The notes under the pieces are model-generated. The model did no database searches and was not told where the DNA came from. It saw nothing but the letters and a program-made list of their open reading frames with translations. Made by a program: the position numbers and the translations under genes. 53,138 nucleotides of DNA. It comes from Spirochaetales bacterium. GTDB taxonomy: Bacteria; Spirochaetota; Spirochaetia; DSM-27196; SLAA01. Positions 26,144 to 34,300 of the stretch are shown here, piece by piece (position 1 is the first letter of the stretch; each line of letters opens with the position of its first letter). The stretch spans positions 1 to 53,138 of the forward strand of contig SLAA01000073.1 of assembly GCA_007127105.1 (NCBI GenBank), read 5' to 3'.

Positions 26144-28792
26144 CTAATCTAGCAGGGGGTTACCCTCGTACATGTCCGAAAAGTCCGGCCATACATCGGC
26201 TTCAATCTGGTCTTCCTCTTCTTCAAGAAGCGGTCGTCGCAAACCTGTCTCGCTATGGAGGTCAAAGTCAAGGTCGTCGAGGCCTAGATCACCATCCCCG
26301 TCATTGCGCTGTCGAGGTTGGTCGAACTCCATATTGAGATCAAGACTAAGATCCAGATCCAGACTTAAGGAAGCAAGGTCACTTGTGCCTGAGAGCGAGA
26401 AACCACGAGTATCTATGGTACTGCGGAGTCGGTCGACCAGTATTGGTGTCTGTTGGTCAGCAAACTGCTCCATGGTGTCAAACTCTCGCGGTTCGGTGCC
26501 GCTGAGGAAAAGCTCCTCACGTGTTGCGCCCCGGTAGTTTTCCGGTGGTAAGAGCCCACTGCGACGTGCGACGGTAACCTCGGTAAGCCCCGTGTTTGGG
26601 CGATTAAACTCACGGGGTTCGAGGCCTTCATGGGCTGCCTTCATGAAACGTCCCCAGAGGGGCCCGGCCGCCACTGCACCAGTTTGGTTGGTTCCAAGGG
26701 AGTTTCCACCGGCTCGGTCAAATCCAAGCCAAACGGCGGAAGTCAAATAAGGAGTATATCCAACTGTCCAGGCGTCGGACCAGTTCTGAGTGGTACCGGT
26801 CTTGCCTGCGGTTGGCATAGTGAAACCACCTGCCTGGGCCTCCGCAAAACGGAGGGTTCCGTGCGTGACCGCGGAAGTAAGGATGTCTGTCATCACATAG
26901 GCCGTCTGAGGAGAAATAATCTGGTTCTGGTCTCGTCTTCGCTGTTGCTCGAGCCGTACCGCGCGTTCATGCTCAAGAATGATGCGCCCGTTGCGATCCT
27001 CAATGTATCGAATAGCAAGCGGTTCGACGGCGCGCCCATCATTCGCGAAGGTGGCAAAGGCGCGGGCCATCTCTATTGGTGCCACAGAAATGATTCCCAA
27101 GCCTACAGGATAGCGACGGACGAGATTCCGCTGCGCCATAGAAGACTCTGGAATACCAAGTAGTCGAGCGGAAATGGTAAGTGCATCGTTAAACCCGACC
27201 CTCTCAAGAACACGGAGCGACGGTACGTTCATGGATGCGGCCAGCGCGTCTCTTACCAGTACCGGGCCGTGCCACTCTCCGCGGAAGTTGAGTGGGGTAT
27301 AGGGTGTGCCGTCCTCGTTCCAGAAGACCGATGGCGAGTCATAGATCATGGTGGCTGGCGTCACCGCCTGCTTGTCCAGTGCGGCAGCGTAGTAAAGGGG
27401 CTTAAAGGCCGAGCCGGGTAGGACACGCGCATCTACGGCCCGGTTAAACTGGCTCCGGGACTCGAATCCACTTCCTCCTACCATAGCAGTCACGTAGCCA
27501 GTCTCGTTTTCTATGGAGACAAGGGCTCCCTGTACCGTAGTGCGTCTGGCATCTCGATCTTGTCGAACGTAGGCCTCGCGGGTCATGTTTCGTGCTTCAT
27601 CACGTTCATCCAAACCGAACATCAAGGAGACTACATCGAGCACAGGGTTGATTTGCGTTTGATAGTGTTCGCGGGCCCGTCGCTTCTGCACCGCATCGCC
27701 TACGTGAAAGTCACCGATATCAAATGCTAAAGCAAGTAGATCTATCATGGGAATGAGTTCATCGCCATGGGCAACGCGGGCGCCGGTATTGCTGCGATAG
27801 CGGACATTGGCGTCTTCAATACCCTGTTCCATGATTCTTTGCGCTGCGAGCTGGTGATCAAGGTCCAGCGTGGTATGTACCACAAGTCCTTCTCGGTTAA
27901 TGTCGATACTGCCGAGCAGCAGCTGATTCTCCAGCCGGTAACGCACGTACTCGCTGAAGTAAGGGGCACGGTCCTCGCGGTCGAAAAAGGCGGTCGAGGT
28001 GCTGGCACGGGTGAAGTCGTAGTTGGCCCAGTATTCGTCATAGGCACGGTCAACCGTCTCCGCGTCCGAAAACCCAAGATCAACCATGCGGCTAAGAATG
28101 ACCTGCTGCATGCGCCGAGCCTCGTTTGGACGACGAATAGGTGAGTACAACGAAGGGTTAGCAAGCTGAATCACCAGCATAACCGACTCGGCAACCGAGA
28201 GCTCAACGGCCGAGTGCCCGAAGTAGTACTGTGAGGCGGCCTCTACGCCGTAGGTGCCATGACCAAAGTACATAGTGTTCAGGTAGCGTTCGAGGATCTC
28301 GTACTTACTCAGCGTCCGTTCAAGCTGCAGGGCCCACCATAGTTCGCGGAGTTTTCTGAGGAGAGAGAACTCCTGACGGTCGGCATAGAGGTGCCCGGCA
28401 AGCTGCTGTGTGAGTGTGCTGCCTCCCGAGACATAACGGCCGGTGACAATATTCCAGGCAGCGCGAGCGGTGCCCTGAATGCTGAAACCACGGTGTTCGA
28501 AGAAGGTTTGATCCTCCCTCGTAATGAGTGCAAATATGAGGTGCCGCGGCAGGTCTTCTATCGCAACCAGCGCACGGTTTTCGTCCGAGAAAAACTCAGT
28601 TATGAGGCGTCCATGTCGATCTAGCACCTGCGTCGGCAAAGCGTTCTCGTGAGGTGTGCTTCTTGTAACCGATGCGGAGTTTTCTATTGAAGCTAGAGCA
28701 AGACCGGTTATGACGCCGACAAGTATCGCGGAGAGCACCGCAAAGCCTATGACAAGCCCGAGCGCAATACGCTTCTTACCGGTATGTACCAT
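26144..28792 (-). CDS. Class A penicillin-binding protein (PBP1A-like transglycosylase/transpeptidase)
   Basis: 882 residues. One N-terminal membrane segment (~8-33). The GT51 glycosyltransferase domain has REDQTFFEHRGFSIQGTARA with the catalytic Glu, GGSTLTQQLA, and ERYLNTMYFGHGTYGVEAAS. The transpeptidase domain has SxxK as PGSAFKP, SxN as AASMN and KTG as AGKTGTTQ. It builds peptidoglycan in the periplasm. A ~110-residue C-terminal extension after the enzyme is acidic and patterned (SLDLDLSLDLN, then Glu-rich). I know of no standard domain for it. The ATG at 28792 has no Shine-Dalgarno sequence; a promoter lies directly before it. The 24-base direct repeats upstream may be regulatory. Confidence 0.93.
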   Translation of the reverse strand: MVHTGKKRIALGLVIGFAVLSAILVGVITGLALASIENSASVTRSTPHENALPTQVLDRHGRLITEFFSDENRALVAIEDLPRHLIFALITREDQTFFEHRGFSIQGTARAAWNIVTGRYVSGGSTLTQQLAGHLYADRQEFSLLRKLRELWWALQLERTLSKYEILERYLNTMYFGHGTYGVEAASQYYFGHSAVELSVAESVMLVIQLANPSLYSPIRRPNEARRMQQVILSRMVDLGFSDAETVDRAYDEYWANYDFTRASTSTAFFDREDRAPYFSEYVRYRLENQLLLGSIDINREGLVVHTTLDLDHQLAAQRIMEQGIEDANVRYRSNTGARVAHGDELIPMIDLLALAFDIGDFHVGDAVQKRRAREHYQTQINPVLDVVSLMFGLDERDEARNMTREAYVRQDRDARRTTVQGALVSIENETGYVTAMVGGSGFESRSQFNRAVDARVLPGSAFKPLYYAAALDKQAVTPATMIYDSPSVFWNEDGTPYTPLNFRGEWHGPVLVRDALAASMNVPSLRVLERVGFNDALTISARLLGIPESSMAQRNLVRRYPVGLGIISVAPIEMARAFATFANDGRAVEPLAIRYIEDRNGRIILEHERAVRLEQQRRRDQNQIISPQTAYVMTDILTSAVTHGTLRFAEAQAGGFTMPTAGKTGTTQNWSDAWTVGYTPYLTSAVWLGFDRAGGNSLGTNQTGAVAAGPLWGRFMKAAHEGLEPREFNRPNTGLTEVTVARRSGLLPPENYRGATREELFLSGTEPREFDTMEQFADQQTPILVDRLRSTIDTRGFSLSGTSDLASLSLDLDLSLDLNMEFDQPRQRNDGDGDLGLDDLDFDLHSETGLRRPLLEEEEDQIEADVWPDFSDMYEGNPLLD

Positions 28793-28798
28793 GGAAGA

Positions 28799-28827
28799 AG
28801 GTTACGAAGTGTTACGCATTTTGTCAA
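28799..28827 (-). promoter_or_regulatory. Promoter of the PBP gene, possibly leaderless
   Basis: Minus strand: perfect TTGACA (28827-28822), a 17-base spacer and TAACCT (28804-28799). The -10 is only 3/6. The predicted first base would be the A of the ATG at 28792, in line with the absent Shine-Dalgarno sequence. Confidence 0.45.
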
Positions 28828-28881
28828 TATACTGTTACGGAGTTGATTCGGCATACCGTTACGGTGTTGATTCAGCGTTCC
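28801..28881. repeat. Four GTTACG boxes, including a 24-base direct repeat, upstream of the PBP gene
   Basis: GTTACG occurs at 28801, 28811, 28834 and 28858. The last two begin two tandem 24-base units (28834-28857, 28858-28881) that share GTTACGG-GTTGATTC-GC and end in CC. They flank and overlap the PBP promoter and would suit a regulator bound at helical-phase intervals of about two turns. Confidence 0.6.
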
Positions 28882-28930
28882 AAGCGAGAGACAGATGGCC
28901 AAGCGAGAGGTCAAGCGAGAGATAGATGGT
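28881..28930. repeat. Three direct CAAGCGAGAG repeats
   Basis: CAAGCGAGAG at 28881, 28900 and 28912. The first and third copies extend to 19 bases (the shared tail is GAxAGATGG); the middle one is cut to 12. They lie between the PBP upstream boxes and the terminator of the operon to the right. Confidence 0.6.
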
Positions 28931-28931
28931 C

Positions 28932-28962
28932 AAAAAAAAGACCGGTTCGGGGAGAACCGGTC
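28932..28962 (-). terminator. Intrinsic terminator of the envelope operon
   Basis: On the minus strand, GACCGGTTC, a 5-base loop and GAACCGGTC form a perfect 9-base-pair stem, followed by eight Ts. It lies 91 bases after the stop of the PEGA gene and closes the 29053-35029 operon. Confidence 0.85.
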
Positions 28963-29052
28963 AAATGCCAACCGCAATGGACATAGTAAACTGGGAGGGG
29001 AACTACACCCGCGCGGCTGACTTTTTCATTATCGTCCGAAATCAGGTTCAGT

Positions 29053-30087
29053 TTAGTCTTCGTTTACCAGTATATCAAGGCTTAACGAAACTTTGTACTC
29101 GCGGCTGGGTTCAACACGTATACGTCGGGTTACGGTATGATCCCCAATGCGGAAGAGCAAGGTATGTTCGCCCGGCAGAAGGTCTACCACGTCGTTAATG
29201 CCTGTAAAGTCGCGACCGTTAATGAAGACCTCGGTACCTTCAGGCGCGCTGAGAAAAAGGCGGGCAACCGCTGGCTCAAGACGTATGGCGGCAGTGGTAA
29301 TGCTTCCTCGCTCAATTCCCACCGTGAAGGACTGCTCCTTCCACATCTCGCCACGAAACGAAACACGGTGCAGACCTGGCCGACGGAGTACCGGGAGTTC
29401 CGAGAGAACGAGACGTTCGCCGTCGAGGTGCACCTCGGTAGCGCTTAAGCGTTCATCACTATACTCAATTGCATTGCCGTCGATGTCCTGGAAGCGAAGA
29501 GCGAGGCCGCCCTGGTTCCGGGTAACCGGTCGAATTGTGAGGCGCACCCGTGCAGCTGCCGCTCTCCTACTGATTCCCTTCATGACCGGCTGAATGGAGA
29601 CCGCAATTGGCATATCGTTGGAGGAGGTAATACTCTGAGCGACATCGAGCGTGGCTGAGCTGCGGAACTCGTGCTCGACGCTGGTTGGGAGTGCGGTGAA
29701 AAAACGCGAGCCACTGGGAAAGGGTTGAAGAATGACTCGCTCTCCCTCAAGGCGCCGGGCTTCCTGGCTTGCCTCAGACTCGGAAATGTTACGCAGTACC
29801 AAGAGGGCCAGGCTCCCCGGGAATTCGCGCGCATCGGCCGGTATGGCGACCTCTATCTCTATGCCATTGAGGAAGCGAGGGTCCCCGACAGGGTTTATGA
29901 GAGCAATTTCCTCAAGGCCAAGCTCAATCGTCATTGGGGTCCCGGCCGCGAGATCGAGCTCTAAGCGATGTTCAACCGGCCCCTGAATTACATCTGCCAC
30001 ACTGTGTACAGGGAACACCGCGGTTACTGTGAGCAAGGTGAGGAATGAGCTGAGCCGCCATATCCGGCGATGATGCCTGTGTTCCAT
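29053..30087 (-). CDS. Exported protein with C-terminal PEGA-like domain
   Basis: 344 residues. A signal peptide lies within residues ~10-32 (SSFLTLLTVTAVFPVHSVAD). The middle is beta-rich with Ig-like periodicity and no recognised motif. The last ~75 residues resemble a PEGA domain: APEGTEVFINGRDFTG, then LLPGEHTLLFRIGDHTVTRRIRVEP. PEGA domains are surface or periplasmic beta modules often linked to cell-wall processes. It is the last gene of a seven-gene minus-strand operon, three bases after the M23 peptidase gene, and is followed by an intrinsic terminator. The exact role is unknown. Confidence 0.75.
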   Translation of the reverse strand: MEHRHHRRIWRLSSFLTLLTVTAVFPVHSVADVIQGPVEHRLELDLAAGTPMTIELGLEEIALINPVGDPRFLNGIEIEVAIPADAREFPGSLALLVLRNISESEASQEARRLEGERVILQPFPSGSRFFTALPTSVEHEFRSSATLDVAQSITSSNDMPIAVSIQPVMKGISRRAAAARVRLTIRPVTRNQGGLALRFQDIDGNAIEYSDERLSATEVHLDGERLVLSELPVLRRPGLHRVSFRGEMWKEQSFTVGIERGSITTAAIRLEPAVARLFLSAPEGTEVFINGRDFTGINDVVDLLPGEHTLLFRIGDHTVTRRIRVEPSREYKVSLSLDILVNED

Positions 30088-30090
30088 TCT

Positions 30091-31020
30091 TTACCTACTG
30101 GCCCGTGGGAGCAACTGCATTGGATCCCGGGGGACGCCGTTCAACCTGATTTCAAAGTGCAGATGAGCCCCGGTGGAAAGACCGGTACTACCGACCTCTC
30201 CAATTACGGTGCCTGCCCGTACCTGCTCATCCAAATCTACCACGATGCGGCCAAGATGCCCATAGAGAGTTTCGTATCCGTCTGCATGTTGGAGCAAAAC
30301 ATACCGGCCGTACACCACATCGTAACCGGTTTCAATAACGCGACCCGAACGGGCTGCGTGGACATTTGTTCCCATGGGCGCAACCAAGTCTACCCCATTA
30401 TGAAAGCTCATGGCGCCGGTAAAGGGGCTGCGCCGAAAGCCATAAGGAGAGGATACACGAAACTCTAGAAGCGGACTACGAAAGAGGGCCCGGAGAAAGG
30501 CCAGGCGCTCCTCCGAACTGAAGTCTTCTCCCGGCTTAAAGCTAAAGGCAACTGGAGCTCCAGCTACTTGAACTTGAACCGGCTTTGCGTTTTCGTCCGA
30601 TCGCCGCGCCAACATAAACTCCAGATCCGTTTCCGGTTCCAGTGGGACAAAAAGGCCTGGCATACTTGGTACCAATAGATAGTCCTGGGTGAGCGGAATC
30701 TCCGGAGAGTCCAACCGGTTGAGTGAGGCAATAGCGGAGTAGGGAAGTGAAAACCGTGCAGCAATGCTCAGGAGGGTGTCGTTTTGCCGAGGTCTCACTT
30801 GGTACACCATTAAGGGTGGGCGCTCATGATTTCGCGCAGCCGCTCGGTAATACTCATTGACTCCCTCTTGATGCTGTCTGAACACAGGGTCTGAGTTGTT
30901 CAGTATCCGTATCTCCGGGTACTGAGCGTACAGCCCGGCGTTAACGGTAAGAAAGGCCAACACAAAAAATACATAACCTGTTGCTTTGCTGTGTTGCACT
31001 TTCCAGGTGCGCACCGTCAA
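30091..31020 (-). CDS. LysM and M23-family metallopeptidase (peptidoglycan endopeptidase)
   Basis: 309 residues from a TTG at 31020 that overlaps the previous stop (TTGA) and follows AAGGA by 9 bases; a GTG at 31014 is the alternative. A membrane or signal segment (TGYVFFVLAFLTVNAGLYA) comes first. A LysM domain (YQVRPRQNDTLLSIAARF, then LNRLDSPEIPL) binds peptidoglycan. The C-terminal M23 LytM domain has FHNGVDLVAPMGTNVHAA with zinc His and Asp, YGHLGRIVV, and HLHFEIRLNG with catalytic and zinc His. The motif set is complete, so an active endopeptidase is expected in the periplasm. The upstream in-frame reading to 31362 lies antisense-like over other genes and is not used. Confidence 0.9.
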   Translation of the reverse strand: MTVRTWKVQHSKATGYVFFVLAFLTVNAGLYAQYPEIRILNNSDPVFRQHQEGVNEYYRAAARNHERPPLMVYQVRPRQNDTLLSIAARFSLPYSAIASLNRLDSPEIPLTQDYLLVPSMPGLFVPLEPETDLEFMLARRSDENAKPVQVQVAGAPVAFSFKPGEDFSSEERLAFLRALFRSPLLEFRVSSPYGFRRSPFTGAMSFHNGVDLVAPMGTNVHAARSGRVIETGYDVVYGRYVLLQHADGYETLYGHLGRIVVDLDEQVRAGTVIGEVGSTGLSTGAHLHFEIRLNGVPRDPMQLLPRASR

Positions 31021-31481
31021 CGCTCGCGATCCTTTGTGTCTATCTGCTGCTTTGGCGATCTGGAAGGTCCTCGTCCAGCTGCCAGAAGGCCTGCCGCGCA
31101 CGCCGCCATGAGTGCGGCGACGAAGGCCGGGAGCCCGGTGCCTAAGACTGCACCTACCCCAAAATAAACCGACAGGAGTGCGGCAATTGTAGCTGTTGCG
31201 AGTCGCAGGCGGGTGATCTTTCGGCGTGTTTGAGACTCCATGGTCCGCCGCTCGCGCGCCCGGCGCTGCAATCCTCTGAACCCCAGCATGGATAAAGCGC
31301 CAAGAACGAGAACCGGAACACCAATGCTGTAGAGGGTCGGAAAATTGGTTGATACGTACCATAGGGGTAGGACAATCAGCGCACCAGCCGAAATGAACAA
31401 GGTGATTGCGAGTGCGACCACGGCAATACCACGTAGGAGCAGCATGTATGCTCCTGCTGCGCGTCTTATTACATCACTCAT
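31017..31481 (-). CDS. Small membrane protein of unknown function
   Basis: 154 residues with about four membrane segments: IAVVALAITLFISAGALIVL, PTLYSIGVPVLVLGALSML, a pair after a basic cytoplasmic loop (LATATIAALLSVYFGVGAVL), and LPAFVAALMAACAAGLLAAG. The loop RGLQRRARERRTMESQTRRK is strongly basic, predicting it is cytoplasmic. No family recognised. It overlaps both neighbours by four bases (ATGA before, TTGA after), so it is translated together with the TPR lipoprotein and M23 peptidase. Confidence 0.7.
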   Translation of the reverse strand: MSDVIRRAAGAYMLLLRGIAVVALAITLFISAGALIVLPLWYVSTNFPTLYSIGVPVLVLGALSMLGFRGLQRRARERRTMESQTRRKITRLRLATATIAALLSVYFGVGAVLGTGLPAFVAALMAACAAGLLAAGRGPSRSPKQQIDTKDRER

Positions 31482-32419
31482 GGGCGACCTCCAGCCAGTA
31501 CGCGATCGCGTTCGGCCTCATACTGTAGTGCTAGACTCTCCCTTCCAAGGCTCCGACTCGAGGTGGCGAGCGCATTCAAGATCGCCGCTGCCTGCCTGTG
31601 CCGTCCGAGGGCCGCCTCGACCGATAAAGCGCGTTCGTAATAGGAAATCCCGGTCTCCAGGTCCCCTGCACGGCTGTGGATCTGTCCGAGTGCGGTCAGG
31701 TCTGCTGCAATGCCGCGTGAGTTCTCTACGCTCTTGTCTAACTCCAGGGCCAGCTCCGCAGCCTGAACAGCCTCGGGGAAGCGCTCCTGTCGAGAGTAAA
31801 GTGACGCGAGCATGTAGTGGTTCGAGGCCTTCTCGGCAACTTGTCCTTCGCTGGTATTTATCTCCAATGCTCGCCGGATATAGGACTCAGCGCTCGCATA
31901 GTCACCGCGGCGCGATGCGACGGAACCCAGGTTATGATATACAATTGCGGCCTCGGGCGTTGTTGCGCCTCGCGGCAGCATTGCCTCGGCAGCCCGAAGT
32001 CGGGCCTCGGCATCCTCGCGACGACCAAGGGTCAGATAGAGTTCGCCGAGGTTGGAGTTGCTTTGCAGCTGTCCTCCGGTGTAGTCAATTTCGGAGGCGA
32101 TGGAGTATGCCCGCAAAAAGCTGCGCTCTGCGGCCTCTACGTCACCCTGGGCGCCGTACACCTTGCCGAGCGAGTTGTGCGCCCGCACAACCCCTTCTTG
32201 ATGGTCGACCGAGGCATTTTGTCGCAGCGCAAGCTGAAAGAAGCGCACCGCTTGGTCATACTCGGCTCGCTCGAAATAGCGGTTGCCAAACTCCATATTA
32301 CGGGCTGCCTGATTGCGTACCGTAAAAACCCCCTCGGGTTGGTCAGGAGAGGAAGAACAGGCACCAACGGTGAGCAGCAGTATCAGAAGCAGCGCCGACA
32401 GTCCAAAAGAAGCACGCAT
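31478..32419 (-). CDS. TPR lipoprotein
   Basis: 313 residues. The N-terminus ALLLILLLTVGACSSS has a lipobox with Cys near residue 21, so it should be a lipid-anchored envelope protein. Six or more TPR units follow, such as AARNMEFGNRYFERAEYDQAV, VVRAHNSLGKVYGAQGDVEA, IVYHNLGSVASRRGDYASAE and ISYYERALSVEAALGRHRQA. It is probably an envelope scaffold for the Mla or cell-wall proteins of the same operon. The start overlaps the mlaD stop by one base and the end overlaps the next gene by four. Confidence 0.85.
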   Translation of the reverse strand: MRASFGLSALLLILLLTVGACSSSPDQPEGVFTVRNQAARNMEFGNRYFERAEYDQAVRFFQLALRQNASVDHQEGVVRAHNSLGKVYGAQGDVEAAERSFLRAYSIASEIDYTGGQLQSNSNLGELYLTLGRREDAEARLRAAEAMLPRGATTPEAAIVYHNLGSVASRRGDYASAESYIRRALEINTSEGQVAEKASNHYMLASLYSRQERFPEAVQAAELALELDKSVENSRGIAADLTALGQIHSRAGDLETGISYYERALSVEAALGRHRQAAAILNALATSSRSLGRESLALQYEAERDRVLAGGRP

Positions 32420-33441
32420 TAAAACTCCTCGTCGCGGAAGCCCTGAAAGGTGGTCGGTTGCTCGAGTCGCTCTGGTACGCCCCCACGAATGAGCGGATTG
32501 TTTCGTACGCCCATAAGCACCTCTTGGCCCGTATCAATGGCCTGACGACTCTCTTCAAGAATGCCGGAAATCTGAGGGGTAGTGGAGACGAGGTACTCCG
32601 TCATTTGTTGTACATCTTCAAGTGCGGCCTGAACCGAGGCAAGAATCTTCTCAATCTCCCGATACAGTTCTTCATCATCATCTAAAATTCGAGCAATGCT
32701 GCCCTCGGCGCCAAGAAGCCGCGGAACGAGACCGGTGGGGTCACGCATTTCCGCGGTGGTGGCTTCTATATTTCCGGCAATCTTGCCGATGTCCGCAACA
32801 GCTACTTCCAACTCAAGCAGCACTGCATTTACCGCGGCCACCGTCTCGGCGAGCGGCCCTTGCGAACTACCTGCCAACACCGCGTTGACCTCTGCAAGCA
32901 GCTGCTCTGCCTCCTGCGTTACGGCATCGATATTGCGAAGAATGGGATCAAGCAAGGAAAGAAGCTCCTCAATCTGGTCGGGTTCTTCAGGGAGGGCGAC
33001 CAGGTCCTGGGCCACCAGACTCCGCCCGAGGCCAGAGTTGATAGAAGGAATGAGAGATCCTTCTGGAAGAGGGTCTGTGCGGCGCCGGCCCTGGTGCAGT
33101 ACCATGCCGCCGCCAAATCCAAGCGGATGCGAGACCAACTGCATGACCGAGTTCTCGGTAACCTTGTCGATGTAGGTATCAAAGATGTTAAAGCGAACCG
33201 CAACAACGTTGTGCTCGGTGAGCTCGATGCTGGTCACCGTTCCAATCTGAAAACCCCGAAAGGTTATGCTCATGCCTTGGGAAATACCACTTGCGCTCTG
33301 GAACTCGCTGACGTACTCGTAGTTGCGGGCAAACCAGCGTTGGTTGCTGCCAATCATGACGATTATCATGAGCAGTAATCCAAATCCAAGGATGACGAAC
33401 ACTCCGACAATCTGACGCGCAAACCGGATTTTAAATTTCAT
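32419..33441 (-). CDS. mlaD: MlaD/MCE-domain lipid transport protein
   Basis: 340 residues from the ATG at 33441, which follows AAGGAA; an earlier in-frame start at 33480 would overlap mlaF and is less likely. A single membrane helix (IVGVFVILGFGLLLMIIVM) is followed by the MCE domain: FQSASGISQGMSITFRGFQIGTV, then VAVRFNIFDTYIDKVTENS. The C-terminal half is a long helical region (AVTQEAEQLLAEVNAVLAG and so on) like the stalk of larger MCE proteins. MCE proteins form hexameric rings that carry phospholipids across the periplasm. With mlaE and mlaF it forms the inner-membrane complex. No mlaB, mlaC or mlaA is seen here. Confidence 0.9.
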   Translation of the reverse strand: MKFKIRFARQIVGVFVILGFGLLLMIIVMIGSNQRWFARNYEYVSEFQSASGISQGMSITFRGFQIGTVTSIELTEHNVVAVRFNIFDTYIDKVTENSVMQLVSHPLGFGGGMVLHQGRRRTDPLPEGSLIPSINSGLGRSLVAQDLVALPEEPDQIEELLSLLDPILRNIDAVTQEAEQLLAEVNAVLAGSSQGPLAETVAAVNAVLLELEVAVADIGKIAGNIEATTAEMRDPTGLVPRLLGAEGSIARILDDDEELYREIEKILASVQAALEDVQQMTEYLVSTTPQISGILEESRQAIDTGQEVLMGVRNNPLIRGGVPERLEQPTTFQGFRDEEF

Positions 33442-33463
33442 AGAATTATTCCTTGTGCGGGTA

Positions 33464-34300
33464 TCAAAACAAATCTCCATTGGGCTCTAGGAGATCCAGA
33501 ATATCCCCGTCGTAGGTTGCCGCTTCGTCCAGAACGTCGGCCAGAATCTCCCGCACTTCCGGATCCCGCGATCTGGCAATCTCGGAGGTGGTTCCAAACT
33601 CACGTAACTCTCCAGCCTTCATTACGAGAATGTAGTCGGCAAGCTGCGAGGTAAGGTCCGCATCATGGGTTACTCCGATCATGCTGCATCCTGAGGCCTT
33701 CTTTTCGCGCAGCACACTGAGCATCCGCTCTACCCCAAGCCGATCTACAAAGGTCGTTGGTTCGTCGAGGAACAGAAGATTGGGATTGAGGATCATGGCA
33801 CGGCAGAATGATATCAGCTTTCGCTCGCCTCCGGAAAGAGTTGATGGCCGTAAGGGAAGGATTGAGCTGAGGTCAAAGCGAGTTGCCCAGGCGTAGATCT
33901 CGCGGCGTACAACGTTCTCGGCGCGTTCAGGATAGTGGAACTCAAGCGGCAAGGCCATGTTGTCGAAGAGCGTCATGTTCTGCCAGAGACCGGCATCCTG
34001 GAACACAAACCCGGTGTTTTTGCGCATTTCGCTCATTGCGCGCGGGCGACCGCGGAGTGCATCGACCCCTGCAATTTCTACCTCCCCACGGTCCGGAGGC
34101 AACAAACCGGCAGCAACCTTGAGCAGCGTACTTTTACCGCAACCCGAAGGCCCCATAATCAGCGTTGTTTTGCCGAGGGGAAACTCCACCGAGACATCTT
34201 TGAGCGCCTCGAAGTCCTCAAACTGCACAGAGATATTGCGGAGCCGTACGCATGGTTGGATGTCAGTTGCTGGTGTTTCGGTTGAACTCATGCCACTCAT
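33464..34300 (-). CDS. mlaF: MlaF-type ABC transporter ATPase
   Basis: 278 residues. Walker A GPSGCGKST, Q-loop FVFQDAGLW, signature LSGGERK (Q of the usual LSGGQ is Glu), Walker B NLLFLDEPT and switch THD are all present. It powers lipid movement by the MlaE permease. The last ~50 residues (DPEVREILADVLDEAATYDGD) extend beyond the ATPase core, as in MlaF, where the C-terminal tail contacts the neighbouring subunit. ATG at 34300 follows the mlaE stop directly (TAAATG); an ATG at 34291 is the alternative. Confidence 0.92.
   Translation of the reverse strand: MSGMSSTETPATDIQPCVRLRNISVQFEDFEALKDVSVEFPLGKTTLIMGPSGCGKSTLLKVAAGLLPPDRGEVEIAGVDALRGRPRAMSEMRKNTGFVFQDAGLWQNMTLFDNMALPLEFHYPERAENVVRREIYAWATRFDLSSILPLRPSTLSGGERKLISFCRAMILNPNLLFLDEPTTFVDRLGVERMLSVLREKKASGCSMIGVTHDADLTSQLADYILVMKAGELREFGTTSEIARSRDPEVREILADVLDEAATYDGDILDLLEPNGDLF

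Noticed and set aside
31021-31362. N-terminal extension of the M23 peptidase
   Set aside because: It would run in an alternative frame through the preceding membrane protein gene and has Arg/Gly-rich, low-complexity content. The signal segment begins just after the TTG at 31020.
31345-32325. 326-residue open frame on the plus strand
   Set aside because: It lies antisense to the TPR lipoprotein and the small membrane protein, both of which have clear signal or repeat features. The product is Arg/Pro/Ser-rich with no domain.
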